From JBBROS01 sp965217935 (GTDB lineage Bacteria; Pseudomonadota; Alphaproteobacteria; Acetobacterales; Acetobacteraceae), in the NCBI GenBank assembly GCA_965217935.1, contig OZ244581.1, positions 3,658,001 through 3,722,000 of the forward strand: a stretch of DNA of 64,000 nt, written 5' to 3'. Under the pieces are notes generated by a model that was not told the DNA's origin, ran no database searches, and was given only the letters and a program-made list of their open reading frames with translations. The translations under genes were made by a program, and so were the position numbers. Below are positions 17,862 to 26,968 of the stretch, one piece after another. Within the stretch, counting starts at the first letter, position 1, and each line of letters opens with the position of its first letter.

Positions 17862-19298
17862 ATGCACCGCCATCGCCCGCCGATCCAGCCGGAGCCTTTG
17901 CCGACGCCCGCCGAGATGGCGGAGGCGGACCGGGCGTCGCCTTCGTTGGGCGTGCCGGGCCTTGCCTTGATGCGGGCGGCCTGCCTGGCCGTCGCCCGTG
18001 CCGCGCGGCGGTTCGGCCCGTGCCGCACGCTGGTTCTATGCGGTCCTGGCGGCAACGGGGGCGATGGCTGGGGCGCGGCGCGGCTGCTGGCGCAGCAGGG
18101 CTGGCCGGTCGCTGCGGCGGAGTGGGCCGCGCCGCGCAACGGGTCCGATGCCGCTCGGATGCGGGCCGGCTGGAAAGGCCCGGCCGTGCCGTTCACGGCG
18201 GATGAGGCGGCGCGCTATGATTTGGTGATCGACGCGGTGTTCGGCGCCGGGCTGCGCGATCCGGCGCCGGGGCCAGTCGCGGCCACGCTCGCCGCCGCCC
18301 GCCGCGTGCTCGCGGCCGATGTTCCGAGCGGGCTTGACGGCGCCACCGGCCAGCCGCGCGGCGAGGTGCGCCGGGCCGACATGACCGTCACCTTCGCGGC
18401 CAGGAAGCCCGGTCACCTGCTTTTGCCTGGCCGGGAGTTGTGCGGGCAGACCGTGCTTGCCGATATCGGCCTGCCAGCGGGTGCGATGCCGCCGGTGCGG
18501 ACGTGGCGCAACACGCCCGCCTTGTGGACCATCCCGGCGCCTGGCCTGGGCGACCATAAGTATACCCGCGGGCACGTGACCGTGCTCGGCGGCCCGGCGA
18601 TGAGCGGCGCTGCCCGGCTTGCCGCAGGCGCGGCGCGGCGGGGCGGGGCGGGAATGGTCACGATCGCGGCCCTCGGCGGCGCCGAGGCCTATCGCGGGGC
18701 CGAGGCTGGGCTGATCGTGACGGGCGACTCCTTGCAGAGCTTGCTCGAGGATGGCCGCCGGCAGGTTTGGGTCTGCGGCCCCGGGCTTGGGCAGGATGCC
18801 GCCCGCGAGGCGCTGCCGCAGCTTCTGGCCGCGGACCGGCAGGTCGTGGCCGACGCCGATATGCTCGGCGCCGCGGCCGGCAACCCGGCAATGCTCAAGG
18901 GCTGCGCCGTCATCACCCCGCATGGCGGCGAGTTCCAGAAGCTGTTCGGCCCCATTGGCGGCGACAAGCTCGCGGCCGTGCGCGAGGCGGCGCGTCGGAT
19001 CGGCTGCGTGGTCGTGCTCAAGGGGGCGGACACCGTGATCGCGGCGCCGGATGGCCGGGCGGCCATCAACGACAATGCGCCGCCCTGGCTTGCCACCGCG
19101 GGGGCCGGGGATGTGCTGGCCGGGCTGGTCGCCGCCCTGCTTGCGCAGGGGATGCCGGCCTGGGAGGCGGCAGGCGCCGCCGTCTACGTCCACGGCGCTG
19201 CCGCGGGGCGTGCCGGGCGCGGCCTTGTTGCGGAAGACCTCGTGACATCGATCGCAGCAAGCCTCTCGGATGATGCAAGCGAGTGGCACGCGCGCTAA
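17862..19298 (+). CDS. nnr: Bifunctional NAD(P)H-hydrate epimerase / ADP-dependent NAD(P)H-hydrate dehydratase
   Basis: This 478-residue repair enzyme rescues damaged NADHX and NADPHX. The N-terminal YjeF epimerase domain has GPGGNGGDG at about residues 61-69. The C-terminal ribokinase-like dehydratase domain has HKYTRGHVTVLGG, the conserved TPHGGEF and the phosphate loop ATAGAGDVLAG near 414. ATG 17862 is chosen because it keeps the family opening LPTPAEMAEADRA; ATG 17916 would cut into the domain. It is divergent from the orphan parA gene. Confidence 0.93.
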   Translation: MHRHRPPIQPEPLPTPAEMAEADRASPSLGVPGLALMRAACLAVARAARRFGPCRTLVLCGPGGNGGDGWGAARLLAQQGWPVAAAEWAAPRNGSDAARMRAGWKGPAVPFTADEAARYDLVIDAVFGAGLRDPAPGPVAATLAAARRVLAADVPSGLDGATGQPRGEVRRADMTVTFAARKPGHLLLPGRELCGQTVLADIGLPAGAMPPVRTWRNTPALWTIPAPGLGDHKYTRGHVTVLGGPAMSGAARLAAGAARRGGAGMVTIAALGGAEAYRGAEAGLIVTGDSLQSLLEDGRRQVWVCGPGLGQDAAREALPQLLAADRQVVADADMLGAAAGNPAMLKGCAVITPHGGEFQKLFGPIGGDKLAAVREAARRIGCVVVLKGADTVIAAPDGRAAINDNAPPWLATAGAGDVLAGLVAALLAQGMPAWEAAGAAVYVHGAAAGRAGRGLVAEDLVTSIAASLSDDASEWHAR

Positions 19299-19335
19299 TC
19301 TGCGCTATACTTGTCTCGTCCCCGGAGACGACTTC

Positions 19336-20739
19336 ATGAGTGACACCGCCGTTCAGATTGGCCTTTTCGATCGTGCCATCCGCCGCATCGCCGGGGTTTG
19401 GCGGGACATGGCCTCGTCCGTCTCCGTCGACGAGGAGGAAGGCATCGCCGGGCAGATGCGCGCGTGCCTGGCCGCGCGCGGGGGGGAGATCAGCGCCCGC
19501 AACCGGTCCGCCAAGCTCGCGCAGACCTATCTCGGCCTCGATGACGCGGGCCGCCGCGCCTTCCTGCGCGATCTGGCTGATTTCGACAGCGATCCGGCCG
19601 CGGTCGAGCGCGCCTACGCCGCTGTCGGCTCCGCCGAAGACCCGGCCGAGCGGGCCAGCGCGAAGGTGGCGCTCCGCCGGGCGCTCGAACCGCCGCGGGT
19701 CCGCCTGCTGACGCAGTTCACCACGATCCCCGACGGGATGAAGTTCCTGGTTGACCTGCGCGCCACCTTGCTCGCGCTGAAAGGCGACGATCCGTGGCTG
19801 AACGCCCTTGAGCACGACATGCGCAACCTGCTGGCGAGCTGGTTCGATGTCGGATTCCTGGAGCTGCAGCGGATCGATTGGCATAGCCCGGCGACCTTGC
19901 TGGAACGGCTCGTGGGCTACGAGGCCGTGCACGAGATCCGGTCCTGGAGCGACCTGAAGAACCGGCTCGACAGCGACCGGCGCTGCTACGCTCTGTTCCA
20001 TCACCGGATGCCGAACGAGCCGTTGATCTTCGTCGAGGTCGCGCTCGTCCGCGGCCTGTCCGGCAGCGTGCAGTCCCTGCTCGACAAGAAGGCCCCGCTG
20101 CAGGACCCGAAGGATGCCGACACCGCGATCTTCTACTCCATCAGCAATTGCCAGAAGGGCCTCGCCGGCATCAGCTTCGGCAATTTCCTGATCAAGCGCG
20201 TCGTCGAGGTGCTTGGCGCCGAATTCCGCAACCTGAAGGCGTTCGCCACGCTGTCGCCGATGCCCGGCTTCTGCCGATGGCTGCACGGCAAGCTGCGCGA
20301 GGACGATCCCAAGCTGCTGAGCGAAGAGGAAAGCTCTAGCCTGCGAACGGTGGCGCCCACCGATGGCGCGGCGCCGGAAACCGGCGCCAAGGCGCTTGCC
20401 GCCATCCTGGGCAAGCGCGGCTGGTTCCGCGACAAGACGATGTTCCGCGCCATGGACCCTGTGCTGACCCGCCTGGGCGCCCGCTACCTGCTGAGCGAGA
20501 GCCGCGGGAGCCGGGCGATCGACCCGGTGGCCCACTTCCATCTCTCCAACGGCGCCCGCGTGGAGCGCATCATGGCGCTCGGCGACATTTCCGAGAAAGG
20601 GGCGAAGGAAAGCGCCACCCTCATGGTCAACTACCTGTATGACCCGGCAAAGATCGAGGATTACCACGAGGATTACGCCGGCGAAGGCAAGCGCAACGCC
20701 AGCACGGCCGTCCGCCGCCTGGCGCGGGGGTGGAGTTGA
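19336..20739 (+). CDS. Malonyl-CoA decarboxylase
   Basis: The 467-residue enzyme converts malonyl-CoA to acetyl-CoA and CO2. The N-terminal helical domain (about 1-130) and the C-terminal GNAT-like catalytic domain are both present. Active-site segments are YSISNCQKGLAGI, carrying the conserved Ser, and FHLSNGARVER, carrying the catalytic His near residue 400. ATG 19336 follows a CGGAG sequence at 19323. Unlike rhizobial mat operons, no malonyl-CoA synthetase or malonate transporter adjoins it. It overlaps the following E1-like gene by ten bases. Confidence 0.93.
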   Translation: MSDTAVQIGLFDRAIRRIAGVWRDMASSVSVDEEEGIAGQMRACLAARGGEISARNRSAKLAQTYLGLDDAGRRAFLRDLADFDSDPAAVERAYAAVGSAEDPAERASAKVALRRALEPPRVRLLTQFTTIPDGMKFLVDLRATLLALKGDDPWLNALEHDMRNLLASWFDVGFLELQRIDWHSPATLLERLVGYEAVHEIRSWSDLKNRLDSDRRCYALFHHRMPNEPLIFVEVALVRGLSGSVQSLLDKKAPLQDPKDADTAIFYSISNCQKGLAGISFGNFLIKRVVEVLGAEFRNLKAFATLSPMPGFCRWLHGKLREDDPKLLSEEESSSLRTVAPTDGAAPETGAKALAAILGKRGWFRDKTMFRAMDPVLTRLGARYLLSESRGSRAIDPVAHFHLSNGARVERIMALGDISEKGAKESATLMVNYLYDPAKIEDYHEDYAGEGKRNASTAVRRLARGWS

Positions 20740-23102
20740 ACGCGCCCGCCACGTTCCATCCGCTGCCGGCGGACCGGCTTGCGGCGCTGCACCAGGTCGA
20801 GCGCAAGCTGCTGTGGCTGAGCGCGTGGATGGTGCATCACGCGAACCATGTCCGCCCGAACCGCGACGGCCTGAAGGTCGGCGGCCATCAGGCAAGCTGC
20901 GCCAGCGTGATCAGCGTGATGACGGCGCTGTATTTCGAGATCCTTCGGCCTGAGGACCGCGTGGCGGTCAAGCCCCACGCGGCCCCGGTGTTCCATGCCA
21001 TCAACCTTCTGTTCGGGCGGCAGACGCCGGAGAAGATGGCGGGCTTGCGGCAGATGGGCGGGGTGCAGAGCTATCCGTCCCGCACCAAGGACGGGCCGGA
21101 GGTCGATTACAGCACGGGTTCGGTCGGCCTCGGCGTGGCGCTGACCAGCTTCGCCTCCCTGATGCAGGATTACGTCCGCCTGCACGGGCTCGATGCCGGG
21201 CTGCCGCTCGGGCGCCAGGTGGCGATCGCGGGCGATGCCGAGCTCGACGAGGGCAACATCTACGAGGCGCTGCTGGAGGGTTGGAAGCACGACGTGCGCA
21301 ACGTCTGGTGGATCATCGACTACAACCGCCAGAGCCTGGACAGCATCACGCCGGACCGTCTGTTCGGGCGGATCGAGGGCCTGTTCCGCGACATGGGCTG
21401 GAACGTCGTCACCCTGAAATACGGGCGCAAGCTGCAGGCCGCGTTCGCCCGCGAGGGGGGCGAGGCGCTCAGCCGGTGGATCGACGACTGCCCCAACAGC
21501 CTCTATTCCGCGCTGACGTTTCAAGGCGGCGCGTCGTGGCGGCAGGCGCTGCTGGCCGAACTCGGGCGCGAACCGGGCTTTCGCGCCATCATCGACCCGC
21601 TCGACGACGAGGAACTGGGGGCGCTGATGACCAACCTCGGCGGGCATGACGTCGATTACCTGATCGAGAGCTTTCGCGCCGCCGCCGCGCAGGGCGACCA
21701 GCCGACCTGCTTCATCGCCTACACCATCAAGGGCATGGGCCTGCCGTTCGCCGGGCACAAAGACAACCACTCCGGCATGATGACGCGCGAGCAGATGCAG
21801 GCTTTCCGCGCGCAGATGCGCATCCGGCCGGGGCATGAATGGGACGCGGCGGAGGGGCTTGACCTTTCGCCTGAGGCGTTCCGGGGCGTTGTCGGCAGCG
21901 CCCCGTTCGCCACCCCTCTGACCTCCGCGGGCCGGCGCCTCTCGGCGGCGCAGATCGCCGTTCCGGCCGAGTTGCCCGGTCCGGCCGTCGCCGGGCGCAA
22001 GCTCAGCACGCAGGCGGCGTTCGGCGAGATCCTGGCCGAGATCGGGCGCGGCCGGGACGATTGCGCGGAACTTGCCAAGCACATCGTCACCATGAGCCCG
22101 GACGTGACCGTCTCCACCAACCTGGGGCCTTGGGTGAACCGGCGCGGCGTGTTCGACCGCCACACCCGCAACGACGTGTTCCGCGACGCCAAGCTGGCGA
22201 GCGCCCAGCGCTGGGGCATGTCGCCGGCCGGGCAGCACGTCGAGCTTGGCATCGCCGAGCAGAACCTGTTCCTGCTGCTCGCGGCGGCCGGCTTGCAGCC
22301 CACGTTGAGCGGCGCCCGGCTGCTGCCGGTCGGCACCGTGTATGACCCATTCGTCAACCGCGGGCTCGATGCGCTCATCTATGGCTGCTACCAGGACGCG
22401 CGGTTCCTGCTGGTCTCGACGCCCTCGGGCCTCACGCTCGCCCCGGAAGGCGGCCAGCATCAGAGCGTCAACACCCCTCTCATCGGCATGGCCGCCGACC
22501 GGCTCGCGAGCTACGAGCCCGCCTATGCCGACGAGCTTGGCATCCTGCTCCGCCATGCCTTCTCGCACATGCAGGCGCCTGACGGGTCTGCCGTCTGGCT
22601 GAGGCTGTCCACGCGCCAGCTCGAACAGCGGTCCCGCGCGCTCGACCCGGCCGCGGTGATCGCCGGCGCGCATTGGACGGTGCCGCCCAAGCCGGGCGCG
22701 CGGATCGCGATTGCCTACCAAGGACCGATCGCGCCCGAGGCCGAAGCCGCCTTTGCCGAGTTGCGAGGCGACGTGCCCGAGGCCGGCCTGCTCGCCATCA
22801 CCAGCCCCGACCGTTTGCACGCCGGGTGGCTCGATGCGGCGCGGGCGGGCAGGGCAGGGAGGCCATCCCGCGCGCACATCGAGCAGATCCTGTCGCCGCT
22901 ATCGCCGTCGGCCGCCCTCGTGACCATCCTCGACGGCCACCCGGCGGCCCATGCCTGGCTCGGCGCCGTGCGCGGGCAGCGCGTCATCCCTCTCGGCCCC
23001 GACCGCTTCGGCCAAAGCGGCGACTTGCCTGACCTCTACCGCGAATACGGGCTCGACGCCGACGCCATCCTGAACGCCTGCGCCCAAGCCCTGCTGGCCT
23101 GA
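20730..23102 (+). CDS. Thiamine-dependent E1 enzyme, homodimeric AceE/transketolase-like
   Basis: This 790-residue protein joins both halves of a TPP enzyme in one chain. The N-terminal half has the TPP motif GDAELDEGNI ... WIIDYN, and the C-terminal pyrimidine-binding half has HVELGIAEQNLF and PEGGQHQS. It resembles AceE, the homodimeric pyruvate dehydrogenase E1, but is about 100 residues shorter, and no E2 or E3 gene is nearby. It could be an E1 for pyruvate or another 2-oxo acid, or a divergent transketolase. GTG 20730 overlaps the malonyl-CoA decarboxylase stop by ten bases; TTG 20736 is an alternative start. Confidence 0.85.
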   Translation: MELNAPATFHPLPADRLAALHQVERKLLWLSAWMVHHANHVRPNRDGLKVGGHQASCASVISVMTALYFEILRPEDRVAVKPHAAPVFHAINLLFGRQTPEKMAGLRQMGGVQSYPSRTKDGPEVDYSTGSVGLGVALTSFASLMQDYVRLHGLDAGLPLGRQVAIAGDAELDEGNIYEALLEGWKHDVRNVWWIIDYNRQSLDSITPDRLFGRIEGLFRDMGWNVVTLKYGRKLQAAFAREGGEALSRWIDDCPNSLYSALTFQGGASWRQALLAELGREPGFRAIIDPLDDEELGALMTNLGGHDVDYLIESFRAAAAQGDQPTCFIAYTIKGMGLPFAGHKDNHSGMMTREQMQAFRAQMRIRPGHEWDAAEGLDLSPEAFRGVVGSAPFATPLTSAGRRLSAAQIAVPAELPGPAVAGRKLSTQAAFGEILAEIGRGRDDCAELAKHIVTMSPDVTVSTNLGPWVNRRGVFDRHTRNDVFRDAKLASAQRWGMSPAGQHVELGIAEQNLFLLLAAAGLQPTLSGARLLPVGTVYDPFVNRGLDALIYGCYQDARFLLVSTPSGLTLAPEGGQHQSVNTPLIGMAADRLASYEPAYADELGILLRHAFSHMQAPDGSAVWLRLSTRQLEQRSRALDPAAVIAGAHWTVPPKPGARIAIAYQGPIAPEAEAAFAELRGDVPEAGLLAITSPDRLHAGWLDAARAGRAGRPSRAHIEQILSPLSPSAALVTILDGHPAAHAWLGAVRGQRVIPLGPDRFGQSGDLPDLYREYGLDADAILNACAQALLA

Positions 23103-23366
23103 TCGAGCCGGCGCCGGCGGGCGTGCCGCGTTCCGCTGCGCCGAACATCGCGGCGAGCGGCCCCGCAACGAACATAAAACGTAATTGTTACCTAACGTCC
23201 ATAGTCACGTGTCCAAAATGTTGCTACATAGGACGTGCGTTCGGACTACAGCAAGTGGGGGGCCCATTTTTGCGACAACGAACGCGGCTGCCGGCATCCT
23301 TCGGCTCATCGGACGCGCCGTGCGTCATTTTAATCGCAAAATCTCAATTAGTCATGAGGTCCTTCA
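23103..23366. promoter_or_regulatory. AT-richer leader/promoter region of the ferritin-like gene
   Basis: This 264-base stretch is noticeably AT-richer than its neighbours (for example 23171-23240 and 23320-23366), which is usual for a promoter in a high-GC genome. A TTGTTA at 23185-23190 is a -35-like hexamer, but no convincing -10 at the right distance was found. GAGG at 23355-23358 serves as the ribosome site of the next gene. No open frame here looks coding. Confidence 0.4.
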
Positions 23367-24251
23367 ATGATGGACAAGACGTCCAACCCACCCGCCGAAA
23401 CCCCAACCAATGTTGACCGGCGCGACATGCTCCGAGGCGGCAGCGTCGGCGCGCTGGCTGCCTTTGCCGCGACCGCGGGCCTGCTGAGCTCGGCCACGCC
23501 GGCCAACGCCCAAGGCGTCACCGACAACGACATCCTGAACTTCGCCCTCAATCTCGAATACCTTGAAGCCGAGTATTACCTCCGCGCCGTGACGGGCCAG
23601 GGGCTTGCCGCATCCGACCGTACCGGCATCGGCACGCCCGGCGCCGTGACGGGCGGCCGTCAGCTCAAGTTCGAAAGCCAAGCCTTCCAGCACTACGCGC
23701 TCGAGATCGCGCAGGACGAACAGAACCACGTCCAGTTCCTGCGCTCCGTGCTCGGCGCCAGCGCGGTCGCGGCGCCCGCGATCGACATTCAGAACAGCTT
23801 CGACACCCTCGCCCAAGTGCTGGGCTACCCGCCCGGCTTCGACCCGTATGCCAGCGAGGTCAACTTCCTCCTCGGCGCTTACGTGTTCGAGGACGTGGGC
23901 GTCACGGCCTATCTCGGCGCCGCTCCCTTGGTGCAGAGCAAGACGGTGCTGTCCGCGGCCGGCGCCATCCTGGCGGTCGAAGCATATCACGCCTCGGAAA
24001 TCCGCCTGCAGCTCCTGCAGCGCGGGTTTGCCCAGCCGACGGTGCAGATCTCCGCTCTGCGCGCCTCTCTCTCCGGCGCGGCGGACGACCAGGGCGTCAT
24101 CCTGAACGGACGCGGCAACATCGTGCCCACGGACAGCAACAGCCTGGTGTTCTCCCGCACCACGCGCCAGGTGCTCAACATCGTTTACGGCGCGGCCAAC
24201 GCCAGCAGCGGCCTGTTCTTCCCGCAGGGGTTGAACGGGACCATCAAGTAA
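23367..24251 (+). CDS. Tat-exported ferritin-like domain protein
   Basis: The 294-residue protein starts with a twin-arginine signal (DRRDMLRGG followed by an Ala-rich hydrophobic stretch and a likely ANAQG cut site near residue 50). The mature part is a ferritin-like four-helix protein (Ferritin_2 type), with Glu-rich helix segments such as LEYLEAEYYLRA, EIAQDEQNHVQFL and VEAYHASEIRLQ that could bind a di-metal centre. Export to the periplasm in folded form fits a metal cofactor. Either of two adjacent ATGs can start it, with GAGG at 23355-23358. It forms its own unit, with an AT-rich leader and a strong terminator. Relatives appear in desiccation or oxidative stress settings; the exact role is unknown. 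Confidence 0.88.
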   Translation: MMDKTSNPPAETPTNVDRRDMLRGGSVGALAAFAATAGLLSSATPANAQGVTDNDILNFALNLEYLEAEYYLRAVTGQGLAASDRTGIGTPGAVTGGRQLKFESQAFQHYALEIAQDEQNHVQFLRSVLGASAVAAPAIDIQNSFDTLAQVLGYPPGFDPYASEVNFLLGAYVFEDVGVTAYLGAAPLVQSKTVLSAAGAILAVEAYHASEIRLQLLQRGFAQPTVQISALRASLSGAADDQGVILNGRGNIVPTDSNSLVFSRTTRQVLNIVYGAANASSGLFFPQGLNGTIK

Positions 24252-24279
24252 GCTGGCGACGACGAAAGACGGCGGCTCT

Positions 24280-24326
24280 CTAGTGACTCGCGCCATGAAT
24301 GACGCAGGTCACTAGCTTTTTGTTTT
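24280..24326 (+). terminator. Rho-independent terminator after the ferritin-like gene
   Basis: The perfect 8-base arms CTAGTGAC (24280-24287) and GTCACTAG (24308-24315) are followed by CTTTTTGTTTT. The loop is 20 bases. The position 28 bases after the stop codon fits well. Confidence 0.75.
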
Positions 24327-24448
24327 CGTGGCCTGCTTATCCCAGACGTTCGGAAGCGAACCTCTCGGGCAGGACATTCGCCGAGAGCTGACCTCGGACC
24401 GGCCAGGCCCTGACCGCCTGGCCGGCTCCCTGCCGGCGGCGGTCCGCC

Positions 24449-24476
24449 TTGCTCCCACTATTCCCATGCGCTAAAG
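24449..24476 (+). promoter_or_regulatory. Possible promoter for tRNA-Leu
   Basis: TTGCTC (24449-24454) and CTAAAG (24471-24476), spaced by 16 bases, lie 22 bases before the tRNA gene. Both hexamers match the sigma-70 consensus only in part. Confidence 0.35.
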
Positions 24477-24498
24477 CCCCCCGCCGGACACGACGCTT

Positions 24499-24583
<85 letters not shown>

Positions 24584-24613
24584 CCCTCCCGCCGACGACA
24601 GGAACGTACTGCC

Positions 24614-25948
24614 ATGCAGGTTACCGAGACGCTTACCGAAGGATTGCGGCGAGGCTTCGCCGTCACCGTCCCTGCGTCCGACCTTGAGGACAAGCGCACC
24701 GCCAAGCTGAACGAGATCAGCAAGCAGGTCCGGCTTCCTGGCTTCCGCCCCGGCAAGGTGCCGGCCAACATCGTCCGCCAGCGCTACGGCGCGGCGATCA
24801 TGGCCGAAATTGTCGAACAGAGCGTCAACGACGCGACGCGGCAGATGCTGACGGACCGCGGCCTTCGCCCGGCCGGGCAGCCGAAGGTCGACGTGACGCA
24901 GGTGGATGAACAGCAGGACTTGCAGTTCAACGTCGAGGTCGAGTTGCTGCCGGACATCGCGATGCCGGATTTCGCCGCGATCGACTTGGTGCGCTACCGC
25001 TCCGAGCCCGCGGACGATGCCGTTGACAAGGCGCTGGCCGAGATTGCCAAGCGGCAGGAAGGGCGCGAGCCGGTGACCGAGGAGCGCGGCGCGCGGGACG
25101 GCGATACGCTGACGGTGGATTTCATCGGCAAGGTCGATGGCGAGCCGTTCGCCGGCGGGACCGGGACCGACATGCCGGTCAAGCTCGGTGGCCCGGGCTT
25201 CATCCCCGGCTTCTCGGACGGCATGGAGGGCATGAAGCCGGGCGAGGAGCGTACGATCAACGTCACGTTCCCGGCGGAATACCATGCGGCCGACCTGGCC
25301 GGGAAAGCGGCGACGTTCGATCTCACGGCGAAGTCGCTTGAGCAGCCGATGACGACGGCGATCGACGACACGCTTGCGACCGGCATGGGCTTCGAGAGCC
25401 TGGACGACCTGCGCAAGGCGATCTCCAGCCAGATCCAATCCGAATACGACCAGGTGAGCCGGATGCGCATCAAGCGCGACCTGCTCGACGCGCTCAGCAA
25501 GACCGCGGATTTCCCTGTGCCTGCGAGCATCACGGAGGCCGAGTTCGACCAAATTTGGAAGCGGGTCGAGGCCGACCTGAAGGAAGGCAAGGCGGATGAG
25601 GAGGACAAGAGCAAGGACGAGGAGACGCTGAAGGCGGATTACCGCGCGATCGCCGAACGCCGGGTGCGCCTGGGCTTGCTGCTGTCCGAGATCGGACGGA
25701 CGAACGGCATCCAGGTCCAGCCCGATGAGATGACGCGGGCCATGCGTGCCGAAGCGCAACGGTATCCCGGCCAAGAGGCGCAGGTGATCGAGTTTTTCCG
25801 CAAGAACCCGGAGGCTGCCGAGGGCCTGCGCGGGCCGATCTACGAAGAGAAGGTGGTCGATTTCATCCTGGAGCTGGCCAAGGTCGAGGACCGGACCGTA
25901 AGCCCTGAGGACCTATCCGCCGAGCCGGAGAGTGCGGCCGCCGCATAG
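24614..25948 (+). CDS. tig: Trigger factor, ribosome-associated chaperone and prolyl isomerase
   Basis: The 444-residue protein has all three trigger-factor domains. The N-terminal ribosome-binding domain carries the signature GFRPGKVP. The FKBP-type prolyl isomerase domain (about 155-245) has VDFIGKVDGEPF and FIPGFSDGMEGM. The C-terminal helical arms include a Lys/Glu/Asp-rich stretch near 320-335. It binds near the peptide exit of the ribosome and shields nascent chains. ATG 24614 has an AGGA-type site about ten bases upstream. It opens the tig-clpP-clpX-lon quality-control cluster. Confidence 0.97.
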   Translation: MQVTETLTEGLRRGFAVTVPASDLEDKRTAKLNEISKQVRLPGFRPGKVPANIVRQRYGAAIMAEIVEQSVNDATRQMLTDRGLRPAGQPKVDVTQVDEQQDLQFNVEVELLPDIAMPDFAAIDLVRYRSEPADDAVDKALAEIAKRQEGREPVTEERGARDGDTLTVDFIGKVDGEPFAGGTGTDMPVKLGGPGFIPGFSDGMEGMKPGEERTINVTFPAEYHAADLAGKAATFDLTAKSLEQPMTTAIDDTLATGMGFESLDDLRKAISSQIQSEYDQVSRMRIKRDLLDALSKTADFPVPASITEAEFDQIWKRVEADLKEGKADEEDKSKDEETLKADYRAIAERRVRLGLLLSEIGRTNGIQVQPDEMTRAMRAEAQRYPGQEAQVIEFFRKNPEAAEGLRGPIYEEKVVDFILELAKVEDRTVSPEDLSAEPESAAAA

Positions 25949-26138
25949 CCGGGCCAATCGTCTCGGCAGACATTCACGGCTTGTGCCACGGGTTTCTGCT
26001 TAGATGCCTTTGAGGACGCATCACCTTTCGCGTCGTGACGGCGAGCCGTTCCGCGAAATGAAGCTTAGGGATGGAACCCCTGTAACACGCCCGTCACCTG
26101 CCCATCTGTAAGCGGTTCATGAACGAAGGATGCAACGA

Positions 26139-26780
26139 ATGAGGGATCGTGATCCCGCCGAGGTCTACGGCAGCGCGCTGATACCGATGGTTATCGAACA
26201 GACTGCCCGGGGCGAGCGGTCATTCGATATCTATTCCCGGCTTTTGAAGGAGCGGATCATCTTCCTGACCGGACCGGTGTTCGACCAGGTGTCGGCGGTT
26301 ATCTGCGCCCAGCTCCTGTTCCTGGAAAGCGAGAACCCGTCGAAGGACATCAGTTTCTACATCAACAGCCCGGGCGGGGTGGTGTCCGCCGGGCTCGCGA
26401 TCTATGACACGATGCAGTACATCCGCAGCCCCGTCAGCACGGTCTGCATCGGCCAGGCGGCGAGCATGGGCAGCCTGCTGCTTTGCGCCGGCGCGAAGGA
26501 CAAGCGGTTCGCGTTGCCGAATTCCCGCGTCATGGTGCATCAGCCGAGCGGCGGCGCGCAGGGCCAGGCCTCGGACATTGAGATCCAAGCCAAGGAGATC
26601 CTGACGCTACGGCAGCGGCTCAATGAGATTTACGTGCAGCATACGGGCCAGACGCTCGATGAAATCGAGTCGAAGCTGGAACGCGACACGTACATGTCGG
26701 CCGAGGAGGCGCGCGATTTCGGGCTGGTGGACCAGGTCGTGACGGACCGGCCGGCGGCCCCGGACGCATCGAAGCTCTGA
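26139..26780 (+). CDS. clpP: ATP-dependent Clp protease proteolytic subunit
   Basis: The 213-residue serine protease forms a double heptamer that degrades substrates fed by ClpX or ClpA. The catalytic triad is Ser109 (GQAASMGS), His134 (VMVHQP) and Asp183. ATG 26139 is preferred over ATG 26130 because GAAGGA at 26125-26130 is then eight bases upstream; with 26130 the site would abut the start. A short propeptide-like N-terminus (about 10 residues) precedes the conserved domain. The 190-base gap after tig may hold its promoter, but no clear heat-shock sigma-32 site could be read. Confidence 0.97.
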   Translation: MRDRDPAEVYGSALIPMVIEQTARGERSFDIYSRLLKERIIFLTGPVFDQVSAVICAQLLFLESENPSKDISFYINSPGGVVSAGLAIYDTMQYIRSPVSTVCIGQAASMGSLLLCAGAKDKRFALPNSRVMVHQPSGGAQGQASDIEIQAKEILTLRQRLNEIYVQHTGQTLDEIESKLERDTYMSAEEARDFGLVDQVVTDRPAAPDASKL

Positions 26781-26968
26781 ACCGGACCGGGGCAGGACGG
26801 TTGTTCCGGCCCGGGGCCGGCATATGTCTTGCTTTTTCACATCTCGTTTAGCCGTCTGCCGAGACGTGCCGCGATTCTCGAAGCCCGGATGGCTCGGCTG
26901 CTTGTTCACGCCGGGCGCCGGGGCTAACCTCTAAGCCTGTTCCCCGCCATCGCGGGGCTGGAGTGCGC

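Noticed and set aside
25949..26138. Heat-shock sigma-32 promoter for clpP
   Set aside because: CTTG and CTTAGAT segments are present near 25980-26005, but the spacing is wrong, so it was not listed.
26781..26840. Terminator between clpP and clpX
   Set aside because: The GC-rich palindromic stretch around 26805-26822 leaves no room for a stable loop, and the T5 lies too far away.
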